Positions 23,598 through 32,359 of a stretch of 34,867 nucleotides of DNA are shown piece by piece (position 1 is the first letter of the stretch; each line of letters begins with the position of its first letter). Both the position numbers and the translations under genes were made by a program. This stretch comes from an uncultured Clostridia bacterium (GTDB lineage: Bacteria > Bacillota > Clostridia > UBA1212 > UBA1255): the NCBI GenBank assembly GCA_904420095.1, contig CAJFUB010000001.1, positions 1 through 34,867 on the forward strand, in the 5' to 3' direction. The notes under the pieces were generated by a model. The model searched no databases. It was not told the DNA's origin and saw only the letters and a program-made list of their open reading frames with translations.

Positions 23598-24854
23598 TTA
23601 TACTTTTTTGAAAACGATGCAGGCGTTGTGGCCGCCAAATCCGAGAGAGTTGGAAACAGCGTATTCAAGCGTCCGGTCGACGCCGTGATTTACGGTGTAA
23701 TCGAGATCGCATTCCTCATCCGGGACGCTGTAATGAATGGTAGGCGGTATATAGTCGTTTACCAGAGCCAGTACGCTGATTACGCCCTCCACGCCGCCGG
23801 CCGCGCCGAGCATGTGTCCCGTCATCGATTTTGTAGAGCTGATCTTCAGCGAATACGCATCCTTTCCAAATACCTTTTTGATTGCCGCTGTTTCGCTTTT
23901 ATCGTTCAGCGGCGTGCTCGTTCCGTGCGCATTGATATAAACCGCGGAAGCGTCGCAGGCAGGCATCCCCGAAGCGTCCAGAATTCCGCCCTCTTCACAG
24001 GCGATTTTCATCGCTTCCGCTGCCGCTACGGACTCGGGATCCGGCGCCGTCATGTGATATGCATCGCAGGTGTTCCCATAACCTGTGATTTCCGCAAGAA
24101 TGTTGGCTCCTCTGCGGACGGCATGTGCGTATTCCTCCAAGACGAGAATTCCGGATCCTTCCCCCATTACAAAGCCGTCGCGTTCTTTGTCAAAAGGAAT
24201 GCTGCTCCGATCGACGTCATTTTTGCTTGAAAGCGCCATACAATTTGTAAAGCCTGCAACCGACAGCGGGTTGATCGTCGCCTCCGCTCCGCCGCAGATA
24301 ATTGCATCGGCATATCCGTGACGAATGGCATGAAAGGCTTCCCCGATCGAATGCGTTCCGGTTGCGCACGCCGTAACGACAGGGAGGCACGGACCCTTCG
24401 CCGCGTAACGGATGGCAACCGTTCCGGCCGCCATATTCGCAATCATCATCGGAACAAAAAAGGGGGAAACCTTCCGCGGCCCGCTGTCCTTTAATTTATA
24501 CGCTTCATTCATGAAAGTCGTCATGCCGCCGATGCCGGAACCGATATACACGCCGAAGCGCGCGCTGTCGATGTTATCGCCCGCGCGCAGTCCGCTTTGC
24601 TCTACTGCCTGTGCGGCGGCCGCCACAGCGTACTGCGTATACAAATCCATTTTTCGAAGCTGATTTTTCTCAATATATTGCAGCGGATCAAAGTCTTTCA
24701 CTTCAGCCGCGACTTTTACCTTGTATTCCTCCGGATCAAAGCGCGTGATGTAACCGATGCCGTTTCTGCCCTCCCGCAGGCCCTCGTACAGCGATTGAAT
24801 GTCGTTTCCGATCGGCGTAACGGCGCCGATTCCCGTAACTACTACTCTTTTCAT
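23598..24854 (-). CDS. fabF: 3-oxoacyl-ACP synthase II (KAS II)
   Basis: This 418-residue condensing enzyme extends acyl-ACP with malonyl-ACP. The Cys-His-His triad is visible: Cys163 in VTACATGTHS, His310 in NAHGTSTPLND and His347 in KSMTGHMLGAAG. The start at 24854 (MKRVVVTGIG) is preferred over a TTG at 24869 because GGAGG then lies 8 bases upstream, inside the longer frame. No fabB homologue is present, so FabF is probably the main elongation synthase coded here. Confidence 0.95.
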   Translation of the reverse strand: MKRVVVTGIGAVTPIGNDIQSLYEGLREGRNGIGYITRFDPEEYKVKVAAEVKDFDPLQYIEKNQLRKMDLYTQYAVAAAAQAVEQSGLRAGDNIDSARFGVYIGSGIGGMTTFMNEAYKLKDSGPRKVSPFFVPMMIANMAAGTVAIRYAAKGPCLPVVTACATGTHSIGEAFHAIRHGYADAIICGGAEATINPLSVAGFTNCMALSSKNDVDRSSIPFDKERDGFVMGEGSGILVLEEYAHAVRRGANILAEITGYGNTCDAYHMTAPDPESVAAAEAMKIACEEGGILDASGMPACDASAVYINAHGTSTPLNDKSETAAIKKVFGKDAYSLKISSTKSMTGHMLGAAGGVEGVISVLALVNDYIPPTIHYSVPDEECDLDYTVNHGVDRTLEYAVSNSLGFGGHNACIVFKKV

Positions 24855-24890
24855 TCCGTATTCCTCCAAGTGTTTTCAGATAAATCCCGT

Positions 24891-25646
24891 TTACATGCAA
24901 AGCCCGCCGTCGACGCGGATGACTTCTCCTGTGATATAGGCCGCCAGATCAGACGCCAAAAACAAGACCGCGGCAGCGATGTCGTCTACCGAGCCGAAGC
25001 GTTTTGCCGGGATTTTTTCCAGATATTCCCGTTTTAGCTCCTCTTTCAGCGAAGCGGTCATATCCGTTTCAATATAGCCCGGCGCAATGGCGTTGCAGGT
25101 GATGCCTCTTGCCCCAAGCTCTCGCGCTACAGTTTTGGTTAATCCGATCAGACCGGCCTTAGAACTAACGTAATTTGCCTGTCCGGCCGTGCCAAGCAGC
25201 GCCGATACGGAAGAAATATTGATAATTCTTCCGCTTTTCCGCTTCGCCATATGGGAATAAACGCTTTTTATCATATTGAATGCGCCTTTTAGGTTCACGC
25301 CAAGCACCTCGTCAAAGTCGCTCTCCTTCATTTTCAGAATCAGGTTGTCTTTCGTGATCCCGGCGTTGTTGACAAGCACGTCGATTCCTCCGAAATCCTT
25401 AATGATTTTCTGAACCGTTTCTTCCGCTTCTTCATATTTTGCGACATTGCAGCGATAAGTGCCGGCCTTCACCCCTTTTTCTGTAAGCATGCCGAGTACG
25501 GCGCTTGCCGCCTCTTCGTTCCCGGCATATAAAATTGCGATGTTTGCGCCCATTTCCGCAAAGCGCAGGGCGACGGCTCTGCCGATTCCCCGGGAACCGC
25601 CGGTAACGATAACATTCTTTCCCTTCAGTAAAAACAAATTCTCCAT
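24891..25646 (-). CDS. fabG: 3-oxoacyl-ACP reductase
   Basis: This 251-residue short-chain dehydrogenase reduces 3-oxoacyl-ACP with NADPH. It shows the nucleotide-binding TGGSRGIGRA (15-24), NNAG at 93-96, and the catalytic set Asn118, Ser146, Tyr159 and Lys163 in ANYVSSKAG. The ATG at 25646 overlaps the fabD stop as TGATG and has GGAGG 9 bases upstream; a GTG one codon earlier is less likely. Translational coupling to fabD is likely. Confidence 0.95.
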   Translation of the reverse strand: MENLFLLKGKNVIVTGGSRGIGRAVALRFAEMGANIAILYAGNEEAASAVLGMLTEKGVKAGTYRCNVAKYEEAEETVQKIIKDFGGIDVLVNNAGITKDNLILKMKESDFDEVLGVNLKGAFNMIKSVYSHMAKRKSGRIINISSVSALLGTAGQANYVSSKAGLIGLTKTVARELGARGITCNAIAPGYIETDMTASLKEELKREYLEKIPAKRFGSVDDIAAAVLFLASDLAAYITGEVIRVDGGLCM

Positions 25647-26560
25647 CACAGGCTTCCTCCGTTTGCAAGTACTTCTGAATAATGCAGCACTTTTACACTT
25701 TTATTAATTTTCCGAATCAGGCCGGAAAGAACTTTGCCTTCCCCGGTCTCGATGAATACCGATGCACCATCACGGATCATCCGCTCGATCGTGCTCTGCC
25801 ACTGTACGGCGCTGCAGATTTGTTCTGCTATTAGGCTTTTCATCTCCTGCTCTGTTTCGCCGTACGGCTCCGCCGTGCGGTTCGCATACACGGGGACAGA
25901 CGCCGGACGGACGGAAACATTCTTCAGGTATTCCAGCATTTTACGGGAAGCGTCCTCCATAAAGCGGCTGTGAAACGCGCCGCTGACCGCCAGTCTTCTG
26001 AATTTTCCGCCGTTTTCCTGAACCGCCGCAGCAATTTCATCAATATCGCTCTCTTTGGCCGCAAAAACGATCTGCCCGGGACAGTTGAAATTAACCGCCT
26101 GCGCATTTTCAAAGCGCGCAAGTACTTTGGATAATTTTTCCGCGTCGATTCCGAGCGCGGCGCCCATAGCGCCGGGATTCCGCTCGGCTGCTTCCTGCAT
26201 AAATTCCGCACGTTTACATACGAGCCGGAACGCGCTCTCGTCCTCCAGCGCTCCGGAGAAGGCAAGCGCCGCGATTTCCCCAAGGGAAAAGCCGGCGGTC
26301 AGATCCGCCCGAATTCCGAGCTCTTCTACCGCTCTTGCCGCCGCCAGATCGACGGAGAACAGGCAAGGCTGCGTATTAATCGTAAGATTCAATTCCTCCT
26401 TCGTACCGTGAAAGCACTGCTGCGACGTTCCCGGCCTGATTCGGTCCGCCAGTGCAAATACGGCGGCGGCAGCCTTAGATGTCTCACATAACGCCTTTCC
26501 CATTCCGGGACATTGTGCACCCTGGCCTGAAAAAACAAAAGCAATTTTCCCTTCCGACAT
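25646..26560 (-). CDS. fabD: Malonyl-CoA:ACP transacylase
   Basis: This 304-residue enzyme loads malonyl groups onto acyl carrier protein. FVFSGQGAQCPGMGKAL is at the N-terminus, the active Ser92 lies in AGFSLGEIAAL and the catalytic His197 in GAFHSRFM. The open frame extends to 26605, but the ATG at 26560 follows AAAGGAGG by 8 bases and matches the family start. It begins 14 bases after the fabK stop and overlaps fabG by one base. Confidence 0.95.
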   Translation of the reverse strand: MSEGKIAFVFSGQGAQCPGMGKALCETSKAAAAVFALADRIRPGTSQQCFHGTKEELNLTINTQPCLFSVDLAAARAVEELGIRADLTAGFSLGEIAALAFSGALEDESAFRLVCKRAEFMQEAAERNPGAMGAALGIDAEKLSKVLARFENAQAVNFNCPGQIVFAAKESDIDEIAAAVQENGGKFRRLAVSGAFHSRFMEDASRKMLEYLKNVSVRPASVPVYANRTAEPYGETEQEMKSLIAEQICSAVQWQSTIERMIRDGASVFIETGEGKVLSGLIRKINKSVKVLHYSEVLANGGSL

Positions 26561-26574
26561 GCAATGAACCTCCT

Positions 26575-27525
26575 TTAAAGAAACCGCGATGCCCGTTCCA
26601 GACATTCTGCCGTTTCCTGCATAATTTCCTCTATGATTTCTTTTGCCGGCTGTTCCCGATTTACAAGTCCCGCAATCTCTCCGGCAAGAAAGCTGCCCTT
26701 CTGTGCGTCCCCCTCCTGAACCGCTGTACGAAGCGAGCCCACGGCAAAGGCCTCGAGCGCTTCGTCTGAAACGGAAGGGTCCGTTTCCATTTTGGCATAA
26801 GCGGTACTGAACGGCGATTTCAGAGCGCGGACCGGATGTCCCAGCCTTCTTCCCGTAACAATCGTATCTCGGTCCCCCGCCTTTATGAGCCGCTCTTTAT
26901 ACTCCCTGCTGACACAGCATTCCGCCGCACACAGAAACCGCGTGCCGAGCTGTACTCCCGCCGCGCCAAGCATCAGAGCGGCCGCGACGCCTCTGCCGTC
27001 GCCGATCCCTCCCGCAGCAATGACCGGAATTGATACCGCATCACAGACCTGGGGAACGAGCGGCATTGTGTTCATTTCTCCGATATGTCCTCCGGATTCG
27101 CCGCCCTCCGCAATCACGGCAGCGGCGCCCGCACGCTGTGATTTTTGTGCCATGGAACACGCCGCGATCACGGGAAGTACCTGAATCCCCGCTTCCAGCC
27201 ATGCTTTCATATATGCGGAAGGATCTCCCGCGCCCGTAGTAATAACGGGAACCTTTTCTTCGGCCAGCATCTGCGCCACTTCATGCGCATGCGGGCTTTT
27301 CAGCATAACGTTAACGCCAAACGGACGGTCCGTCCTTTCTCTGGTCCGCCTGATTTCATTTCGAACCCACTCCGCAGAGGAATTCATGGCCGATACAATT
27401 CCCAGCCCTCCTGCGTTGCTTACCGCAGAAGCAAGCTCCGCATTCGAAATCCACGCCATTCCCCCCTGTAAAATGGGATATTTAATTCCCAGCAATCCGC
27501 AAAGCTCCGTTTTGATTGATTTCAT
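26575..27525 (-). CDS. fabK: Enoyl-ACP reductase II (FMN-dependent)
   Basis: This 316-residue flavoprotein of the 2-nitropropane dioxygenase fold performs the last reduction of each elongation round. It replaces FabI in many Firmicutes and is known to be insensitive to triclosan. Motifs are YPILQGGMAWISNAELASAV, AEGGESGGHIGEMNTM and IPVIAAGGIGDGRGVAAALM with GVQLGTRFL, which bind FMN phosphate. It is the only enoyl reductase in the operon. It lies 24 bases after fabH, in the gap where an acyl carrier protein gene sits in streptococcal operons. Confidence 0.95.
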   Translation of the reverse strand: MKSIKTELCGLLGIKYPILQGGMAWISNAELASAVSNAGGLGIVSAMNSSAEWVRNEIRRTRERTDRPFGVNVMLKSPHAHEVAQMLAEEKVPVITTGAGDPSAYMKAWLEAGIQVLPVIAACSMAQKSQRAGAAAVIAEGGESGGHIGEMNTMPLVPQVCDAVSIPVIAAGGIGDGRGVAAALMLGAAGVQLGTRFLCAAECCVSREYKERLIKAGDRDTIVTGRRLGHPVRALKSPFSTAYAKMETDPSVSDEALEAFAVGSLRTAVQEGDAQKGSFLAGEIAGLVNREQPAKEIIEEIMQETAECLERASRFL

Positions 27526-27549
27526 TTGGCATCCCCCCGGTATATTCTC

Positions 27550-28515
27550 TTACGGATTCCAGCGCAGAACGGCAGCCGCCGATGTCAGCCCGCCGCCGAA
27601 CGCCGCCAGCGCAAGGAGCTCGCCCTTTTGCACGCTCCCGCTGCGGTTCAGCTCATCCAGGGCGATCGCAATTCCGGAAGACGACGTATTCCCATATTTA
27701 GAAATCGTCGAAAGATAGCGCTCCTCTGGGATGCCCAGCTTTGCTATGACGGCATTTGTAATTCGCTGATTCGCCTGGTGCAGGAGAACGTGGGCGATTT
27801 GCTGCTTATCCGTAATTCCGGCGGCCTCCAGCACCTCCGCAATATCTTTGCAGGCGGATGTCACCGCAAACTTAAAGACCTCCCCGCCGTTCATCTGTAC
27901 CCGCGGCCTTCCGCTTGGTCCATAGTCGATATTGAGCGCCTCCGAATTTCCCTGCGCATGCTCAACAAAAGCAAGGAGACATTCCTCCTCGCCCCCTCGC
28001 TCTATTACCGCAGCTCCGCTGCCGTCTCCAAACAAAACGCACGTATTCCGATCGCTCCAGTCGAGCAGCCTTGACATTCCCTCCGTGGCAATCAAGAGGA
28101 CTTTCCTGATGGATTTGCGTGTTTTCAGAAGACACTGCGCCAGATCAAGCCCATACAAAAAACCGGCGCAGGCGGCGTTGATATCGATCGCCGGACAGCA
28201 CAGCCCCAGCTCCTTCTGCACCAAGCAGGCCAAAGAGGGCGTAAAATAGTCCCCATGCACCGTAGCGCAGATCAGATAGTCAATCTCCTCCGGCAACGCG
28301 CCGGCATTCTCCAGCGCGGCTTTTCCGGCATTGACCGACATGCCGGTGCACGTTTCGTCGGAGCGCATAATATGTCTTTCTTTTATTCCGGTTCTGGTAC
28401 TGATCCATTCGTCCGAGGTGTCTACCATCCGGGACAAGTCGTCGTTTGTCAGGATCTGCTCCGGCACAAAATGGCCGGTTCCCGTTATTCTGCATCCGAT
28501 ACTGCACTTTTCCAT
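27550..28515 (-). CDS. fabH: 3-oxoacyl-ACP synthase III (KAS III)
   Basis: This 321-residue enzyme starts fatty acid synthesis by joining acetyl-CoA or a branched acyl-CoA to malonyl-ACP. The Cys-His-Asn triad is visible at Cys116 (INAACAGFLYG), His246 (LLHQANQRI) and Asn276 (KYGNTSSS). GGAGG lies 8 bases before the ATG. It is the first biosynthetic gene, 17 bases after the MarR-type regulator. Primer preference (straight or branched) cannot be read from the sequence. Confidence 0.95.
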   Translation of the reverse strand: MEKCSIGCRITGTGHFVPEQILTNDDLSRMVDTSDEWISTRTGIKERHIMRSDETCTGMSVNAGKAALENAGALPEEIDYLICATVHGDYFTPSLACLVQKELGLCCPAIDINAACAGFLYGLDLAQCLLKTRKSIRKVLLIATEGMSRLLDWSDRNTCVLFGDGSGAAVIERGGEEECLLAFVEHAQGNSEALNIDYGPSGRPRVQMNGGEVFKFAVTSACKDIAEVLEAAGITDKQQIAHVLLHQANQRITNAVIAKLGIPEERYLSTISKYGNTSSSGIAIALDELNRSGSVQKGELLALAAFGGGLTSAAAVLRWNP

Positions 28516-28532
28516 ATCACTGCCTCCAAATA

Positions 28533-28964
28533 TTATTTTCTCGCGTTCAGGTCCGCGAAAAATTCGTTCACTTTTTCCAGGCCGCGGATCAGAACCTTCA
28601 TTTCATCCTCGTCAAACGCCTTTGCGACCTCCCGAACAAGCTTTTTATGAATGTATTTATGCACCCTGTCGATTTTTTCTCCCCGCTCCGTCAGACTGAC
28701 ATGGACGCTTCTTTTATCCGCGGCGTCCCGGCTTTTGCAGACATAGCCCTTTTTCTCAAGTCCTCCGATTGCGATTGTGACTGCAGGGAGCGTAAATCCC
28801 AGATCGTTGGCAAGCTCCGTAATCGTAGCGCCGCCCGTCCCGGAATATTTTCCGACGGCCTCCATCAGATGCAGCTCGCTGATGGACAGCTGGAGATGCT
28901 TATTCCGCCGGACCTTTTCTTCTTCCAGGTCGCTGATGTTTTTATACGTCTTTGTCAGCAGCAC
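28533..28964 (-). CDS. fabT: MarR-family regulator of fatty acid synthesis (FabT-like)
   Basis: This 143-residue winged-helix protein heads the fab operon, as FabT does in streptococci, where it represses the operon when bound to acyl-ACP. It has the MarR core: LSISELHLMEAVGKYSG, TITELANDLGFTLPAVTIAIGGLEKKGYV as recognition helix region, and a wing with SRDAADKRSVHVSLTERG. The GTG at 28964 is preceded by GAGGAG at 6 bases. The same frame stays open for about 70 bases upstream without ATG, GTG or TTG, reading ESIETDRAEFCEELN, so the true N-terminus may be longer. FapR, the regulator of Bacillus, is unrelated to this protein. Assignment to FabT rests on family and position. Confidence 0.85.
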   Translation of the reverse strand: MLLTKTYKNISDLEEEKVRRNKHLQLSISELHLMEAVGKYSGTGGATITELANDLGFTLPAVTIAIGGLEKKGYVCKSRDAADKRSVHVSLTERGEKIDRVHKYIHKKLVREVAKAFDEDEMKVLIRGLEKVNEFFADLNARK

Positions 28965-29036
28965 GTTCAGCTCCTCGCAAAACTCGGCTCTATCCGTTTC
29001 GATCGACTCCGTTCTTCCAAATTTGGGAAATCTTAG

Positions 29037-29062
29037 TTAAATGATTTAATTAAACATTTTAA
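29037..29062 (-). promoter_or_regulatory. Palindromic operator candidate for the FabT-like regulator
   Basis: TTAAA-N3-TTTAATTAAA-N3-TTTAA forms a 26-base dyad matching its own complement at 20 positions. It abuts the -10 box of the fab promoter and covers the expected transcription start, an ideal place for a repressor. Its AT-rich TTTnA..TnAAA pattern is in the style of MarR/FabT sites (TTTGA..TCAAA), but not identical. Confidence 0.55.
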
Positions 29063-29090
29063 GTATATCCCTATAAGAGCTAATTGTCAA
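29062..29090 (-). promoter_or_regulatory. Strong sigma-A promoter of the fab operon
   Basis: On the minus strand a perfect TTGACA (29085-29090) and TATACT (29062-29067) are exactly 17 bases apart. It lies directly after the terminator of the upstream acylation cluster, and the transcript has a leader of about 90 bases before fabT. Confidence 0.85.
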
Positions 29091-29091
29091 A

Positions 29092-29116
29092 TAAAAAAAC
29101 GGCGCCCCGGCGCCGT
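29092..29116 (-). terminator. Intrinsic terminator of the surface acylation operon
   Basis: ACGGCGCC (29099-29106) and GGCGCCGT (29109-29116) form a GC-rich hairpin that on the minus strand is followed by seven T. It separates the acylation cluster from the fab promoter that begins two bases further on. Confidence 0.88.
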
Positions 29117-29129
29117 CCTTCTTTCCGTG

Positions 29130-29804
29130 CTATTTCTTTCCTGTGCCGTTTAACCGGGTAAAATCAAAGCCCGTCTGCCGGAGGAATTCCGTTCCCATCA
29201 AAAAGCAGCCCGCCGGGCTTGGATGCACGCGGTCCCAGGCCAGGAACGAGGAATGGCGGAACTCCAGAAAATCATCGAACGCCTTCTGCACATCCACACA
29301 GATCAGCCCGTACTCCGCAGCGAGCTTTTTCGTAATTCCGGTATAGGTATCCATCCGCTTGCGCATCGGATCCTCCCGCAGCTTTTCAATATAAAACGGC
29401 GTTATGAGAATCATTCCTCTGACCTGCGGCAGCGTACGCTCGATCAGCTCGCGATACGTTTCCTCATAAACCTCCGGTTCCACGTGCTGTTCCTTCAAAG
29501 CAGGCGAGTCAAACTGACGCCAGACATCATTAATTCCGATACAAACGGAAACCCAGTCCGGCCGGAGATCCAGCAGATCCGTCTGCCACCGTCTTTTCAG
29601 ATCCAATATATTGTTTCCGCTGATGCCCGTATTTGAAATACGGATCGTACGTTCCGGATAAAACACATTAATAAAATTTTCCACGACACGCACATAGCCG
29701 GAACCGACTCCCTCGAACAGTCCCTCTCCTACCGGTTTTCCGTGTCCATACTCCGTAACAGAATCTCCAATAAATACAACTCTTTCTCCCGTCTGAAAAA
29801 TCAT
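29130..29804 (-). CDS. SGNH/GDSL-family hydrolase (cytoplasmic)
   Basis: This 224-residue esterase/acetylesterase-type protein has the SGNH blocks FIGDSVTEYG with Ser15, a glycine in NTGISGNN, GIND with Asn92, and DRVHPSPAG with Asp191 and His194. It has no signal peptide. Relatives remove acetyl groups from sugars or hydrolyse lipids. It is the last gene of the cluster and its start overlaps the end of the DHHW gene by 4 bases, so it is coupled to it. It may reverse or proof-read acylation, or act on acetylated sugars taken up; this is inference. Confidence 0.88.
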   Translation of the reverse strand: MIFQTGERVVFIGDSVTEYGHGKPVGEGLFEGVGSGYVRVVENFINVFYPERTIRISNTGISGNNILDLKRRWQTDLLDLRPDWVSVCIGINDVWRQFDSPALKEQHVEPEVYEETYRELIERTLPQVRGMILITPFYIEKLREDPMRKRMDTYTGITKKLAAEYGLICVDVQKAFDDFLEFRHSSFLAWDRVHPSPAGCFLMGTEFLRQTGFDFTRLNGTGKK

Positions 29805-30946
29805 ACCAAACCAGCCTTTCCAACAGTTTTATCGTCAACGAAGGACGAGATATTGTAAAGCGCAAGAACCTCTGTAATCTCGTGCTCTTCCGCGTATTCC
29901 GCTATATTTCCATTAAAATACCGAAGGTCGATCATATAAATATTGTCGAAATATCCATAGAGAAACGGGACAAAGCAGTTCGCGTAGGAATCCTTCAGAA
30001 TCAGGAGGTTTTCCCCAGTTCCCGGCTGCTCTTCCAGCAAAATGCGGACCTCGCCGTAATTTCCCCCGAAAAAAGCGGCATATTGATCCTTTCGATTCAG
30101 ATATTCCATATCATAGAAACCATTTGTAAAGCTTTTTTCCGTCCCGTCGCACCAAACCCGCGCTTCGGTGCCCTCTTTTAGAAGATAAAAGCGCACGGTA
30201 TCGTACGCGGCGTCCGGACGCAGTACTTTGGAATACAGCGTCCCCCGAAAAGAATCTGATGCCGTTATGATATTGTATTCCTCCGGCGCCCGCGCCTCAC
30301 GTCCCGTGGTTTCGCACCACAGGACATAGGCCGCGTAGGCCGCGTCTGTCGTCCAGTGGTGATCCGTTTTATAAAACGGGGTTTCCAGGGCGCCAATCGC
30401 CTCAGAAGGATCGATCAGCGTATAGCCTTCCAATTCCTCCTTTGCCGCCGCAAGAACCTCAAACTCATCAAAAATCGGCGCGTTTTTGGGAAGCTTTTCC
30501 CGAAGCAGCGCAGATGCCGTCGCTACCGGCAGGAAGCATAATTTTTCGCGGCTCAGTCCCCGCTCGGAAAGCGCATCGAAATATTTTTTCAGTGCCGTAA
30601 GATTTGTCCGGTAAATCGACCGGTCTACGTCGGCATCTGTCTTTTTTTCGATATAAATGTTGTCTTCACAGAAATATACGCCGTTTACCTCGTCGATTCC
30701 GAGCCCCGCAAGCAGCAGGCTTTTGGCTCCGATCAGAAATTCTCTTCCGGTCAGTCGATCACTGACATAATCCTCCATATCCTGTTCAAACGCGCCGCTG
30801 GCTACCGATTCGGCCGTAAGGCGCGGCAGCTCCTGGAGATATCTGTTTTCATTTTCGGAAAACGTTTTGTCTTTAAAAAGGAAGCTCCCTGCCGAGAAAA
30901 ACGCCAGAAAGGCTAAAAAAATGGCAATCGTAATTTTATTTTTCAA
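29801..30946 (-). CDS. DHHW-motif membrane-anchored protein (AlgJ/AlgX-like SGNH fold)
   Basis: This 381-residue protein has an N-terminal signal anchor (about 5-23) followed by an extracytoplasmic domain. The DHHW motif at 195-198 (FYKTDHHWTTDAA) gives the family its name, and the ILKDSYANCFVPF and YIEKKTD segments are typical of the AlgJ/AlgX group, which transfers acyl groups onto polysaccharides outside the membrane. It is coded beside an MBOAT acyltransferase, the standard partner, with 22 bases between them. Together they probably pass acetyl groups from the cytoplasm to a surface glycan. Confidence 0.88.
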   Translation of the reverse strand: MKNKITIAIFLAFLAFFSAGSFLFKDKTFSENENRYLQELPRLTAESVASGAFEQDMEDYVSDRLTGREFLIGAKSLLLAGLGIDEVNGVYFCEDNIYIEKKTDADVDRSIYRTNLTALKKYFDALSERGLSREKLCFLPVATASALLREKLPKNAPIFDEFEVLAAAKEELEGYTLIDPSEAIGALETPFYKTDHHWTTDAAYAAYVLWCETTGREARAPEEYNIITASDSFRGTLYSKVLRPDAAYDTVRFYLLKEGTEARVWCDGTEKSFTNGFYDMEYLNRKDQYAAFFGGNYGEVRILLEEQPGTGENLLILKDSYANCFVPFLYGYFDNIYMIDLRYFNGNIAEYAEEHEITEVLALYNISSFVDDKTVGKAGLV

Positions 30947-30968
30947 GCCGCCGTTTCACTCCCTTCCT

Positions 30969-32357
30969 TTAGAATCTGAAATATAAAAACGGGTTATAGG
31001 AATCTCCCGCCAGAAACAGTACGCAGAGCAGCAGCAGCGCTGCCGTGCCGGCGCAGCGCCAATATCCGCTCTTCATCCTTTTCCCGAGCTTTCCGCAAAG
31101 CTCCGTCGAGCAAACGGCCAGCACAGCAAGCAGCAGGGCAGAATTGGCAAGGACATACGTCGTTTCCCCGCTCCAGCCAGGTACGCCAACCGAAAACATC
31201 GCTTTCAGGTAGGAGGCAATTTCTCCCAGCGATCCGCATTCGAAAATGACCCATCCGAATATGATCAGCAGCAAGCTGTAAAAATGCGAGAAAAAAGCTG
31301 GGATTTTTTTTAAAAATTTCAGCAAAAAGATCTTTTCCAAAGCTAAAATCACTCCGAAGTAAAGCCCCCACAGCACAAAATTCCAGCTTGCGCCGTGCCA
31401 TAATCCCGTCAGCATCCATACGACCAAAATATTGAAGATCTGACGCGCAAGACCTTTCCGGTTCCCTCCCAGCGGGATATAGACATACTCCCGGAACCAC
31501 GTCCCGAGCGAAATATGCCATCTTCGCCAGAATTCGGTGATGCTTTTGGAAACATACGGATGATCAAAATTCTCAAGAAAATGAAACCCGAACATTTTCC
31601 CGAGGCCGATCGCCATGTCGGAATATCCGGAAAAGTCAAAATAAATCTGAAATGTAAACGCCAGGGCGCCGATCCAGGCCTTGCCCGCCGTAAGACTTCC
31701 CGGATCTCCGGAAATCTCCGTCCAAAGCGCGCCGATCTGATTGGCCAGCAGAACCTTTTTTCCCAATCCTACAGAGAAGCGCCATACGCCTTCCGCAAAG
31801 AGCTCTGTCGTTTCACGCCGTACAGACAGCTCGTCCGCAATCGTTTTATACTGCACGATCGGTCCGGCAATCAGCTGCGGAAACAGCGTCACATACGCTG
31901 CAAAATTCAGAATATTTTTCTCCGCCGGAATCTCTTTTCTGTAAACGTCAATAACATAGGACATTGTCTGAAAGGTATAGAAGGAGATTCCGATCGGCAG
32001 CGCGATATTGAGCGGCTCGATCCTGCCCTTCAGCAGCACGTTCAGATTTTCAATTATAAAATTCGCATATTTGAAATAGCATAGAAGCCCAAGATTGATC
32101 ACCATCGCAAGGATTAGGACGGTCCGGGCCGCATGCCGCGTACTGCCATCTGAAAATTTCGCAATGAGGCGCCCCGCGATATAATCCACGATAATCGTAA
32201 AGAGCATTAAAAAGACGAATCTTGGCTCTCCCCAGGCATAGAAAATCAGGCTCATGATCAGAAGCACCGTATTTTTCAGACGTCTGGGGCAGGCATAATA
32301 CAATATCAGAACGATCGGCAGGAAGCCGAATAAAAAAATCGGTTTACTGAATACCAT
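30969..32357 (-). CDS. MBOAT-family membrane O-acyltransferase (AlgI/DltB-like)
   Basis: This 462-residue polytopic protein has about ten membrane helices. It shows the MBOAT hallmarks FDFSGYSDMAIGLGKMFG, FWRRWHISLGTWFREYVYIPLGG with His281, and the catalytic His321 in LTGLWHGASWNFVLWG. MBOAT proteins move acyl groups across the membrane for O-acylation of alginate, peptidoglycan or teichoic acids. The AlgI-like form with a DHHW partner, rather than DltB with DltA/C/D, points to polysaccharide O-acetylation. It is 2 bases after the DUF4358 gene. AGGAATAC-type sequence is absent; no strong ribosome binding site is seen. Confidence 0.93.
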   Translation of the reverse strand: MVFSKPIFLFGFLPIVLILYYACPRRLKNTVLLIMSLIFYAWGEPRFVFLMLFTIIVDYIAGRLIAKFSDGSTRHAARTVLILAMVINLGLLCYFKYANFIIENLNVLLKGRIEPLNIALPIGISFYTFQTMSYVIDVYRKEIPAEKNILNFAAYVTLFPQLIAGPIVQYKTIADELSVRRETTELFAEGVWRFSVGLGKKVLLANQIGALWTEISGDPGSLTAGKAWIGALAFTFQIYFDFSGYSDMAIGLGKMFGFHFLENFDHPYVSKSITEFWRRWHISLGTWFREYVYIPLGGNRKGLARQIFNILVVWMLTGLWHGASWNFVLWGLYFGVILALEKIFLLKFLKKIPAFFSHFYSLLLIIFGWVIFECGSLGEIASYLKAMFSVGVPGWSGETTYVLANSALLLAVLAVCSTELCGKLGKRMKSGYWRCAGTAALLLLCVLFLAGDSYNPFLYFRF

Positions 32358-32359
32358 AT

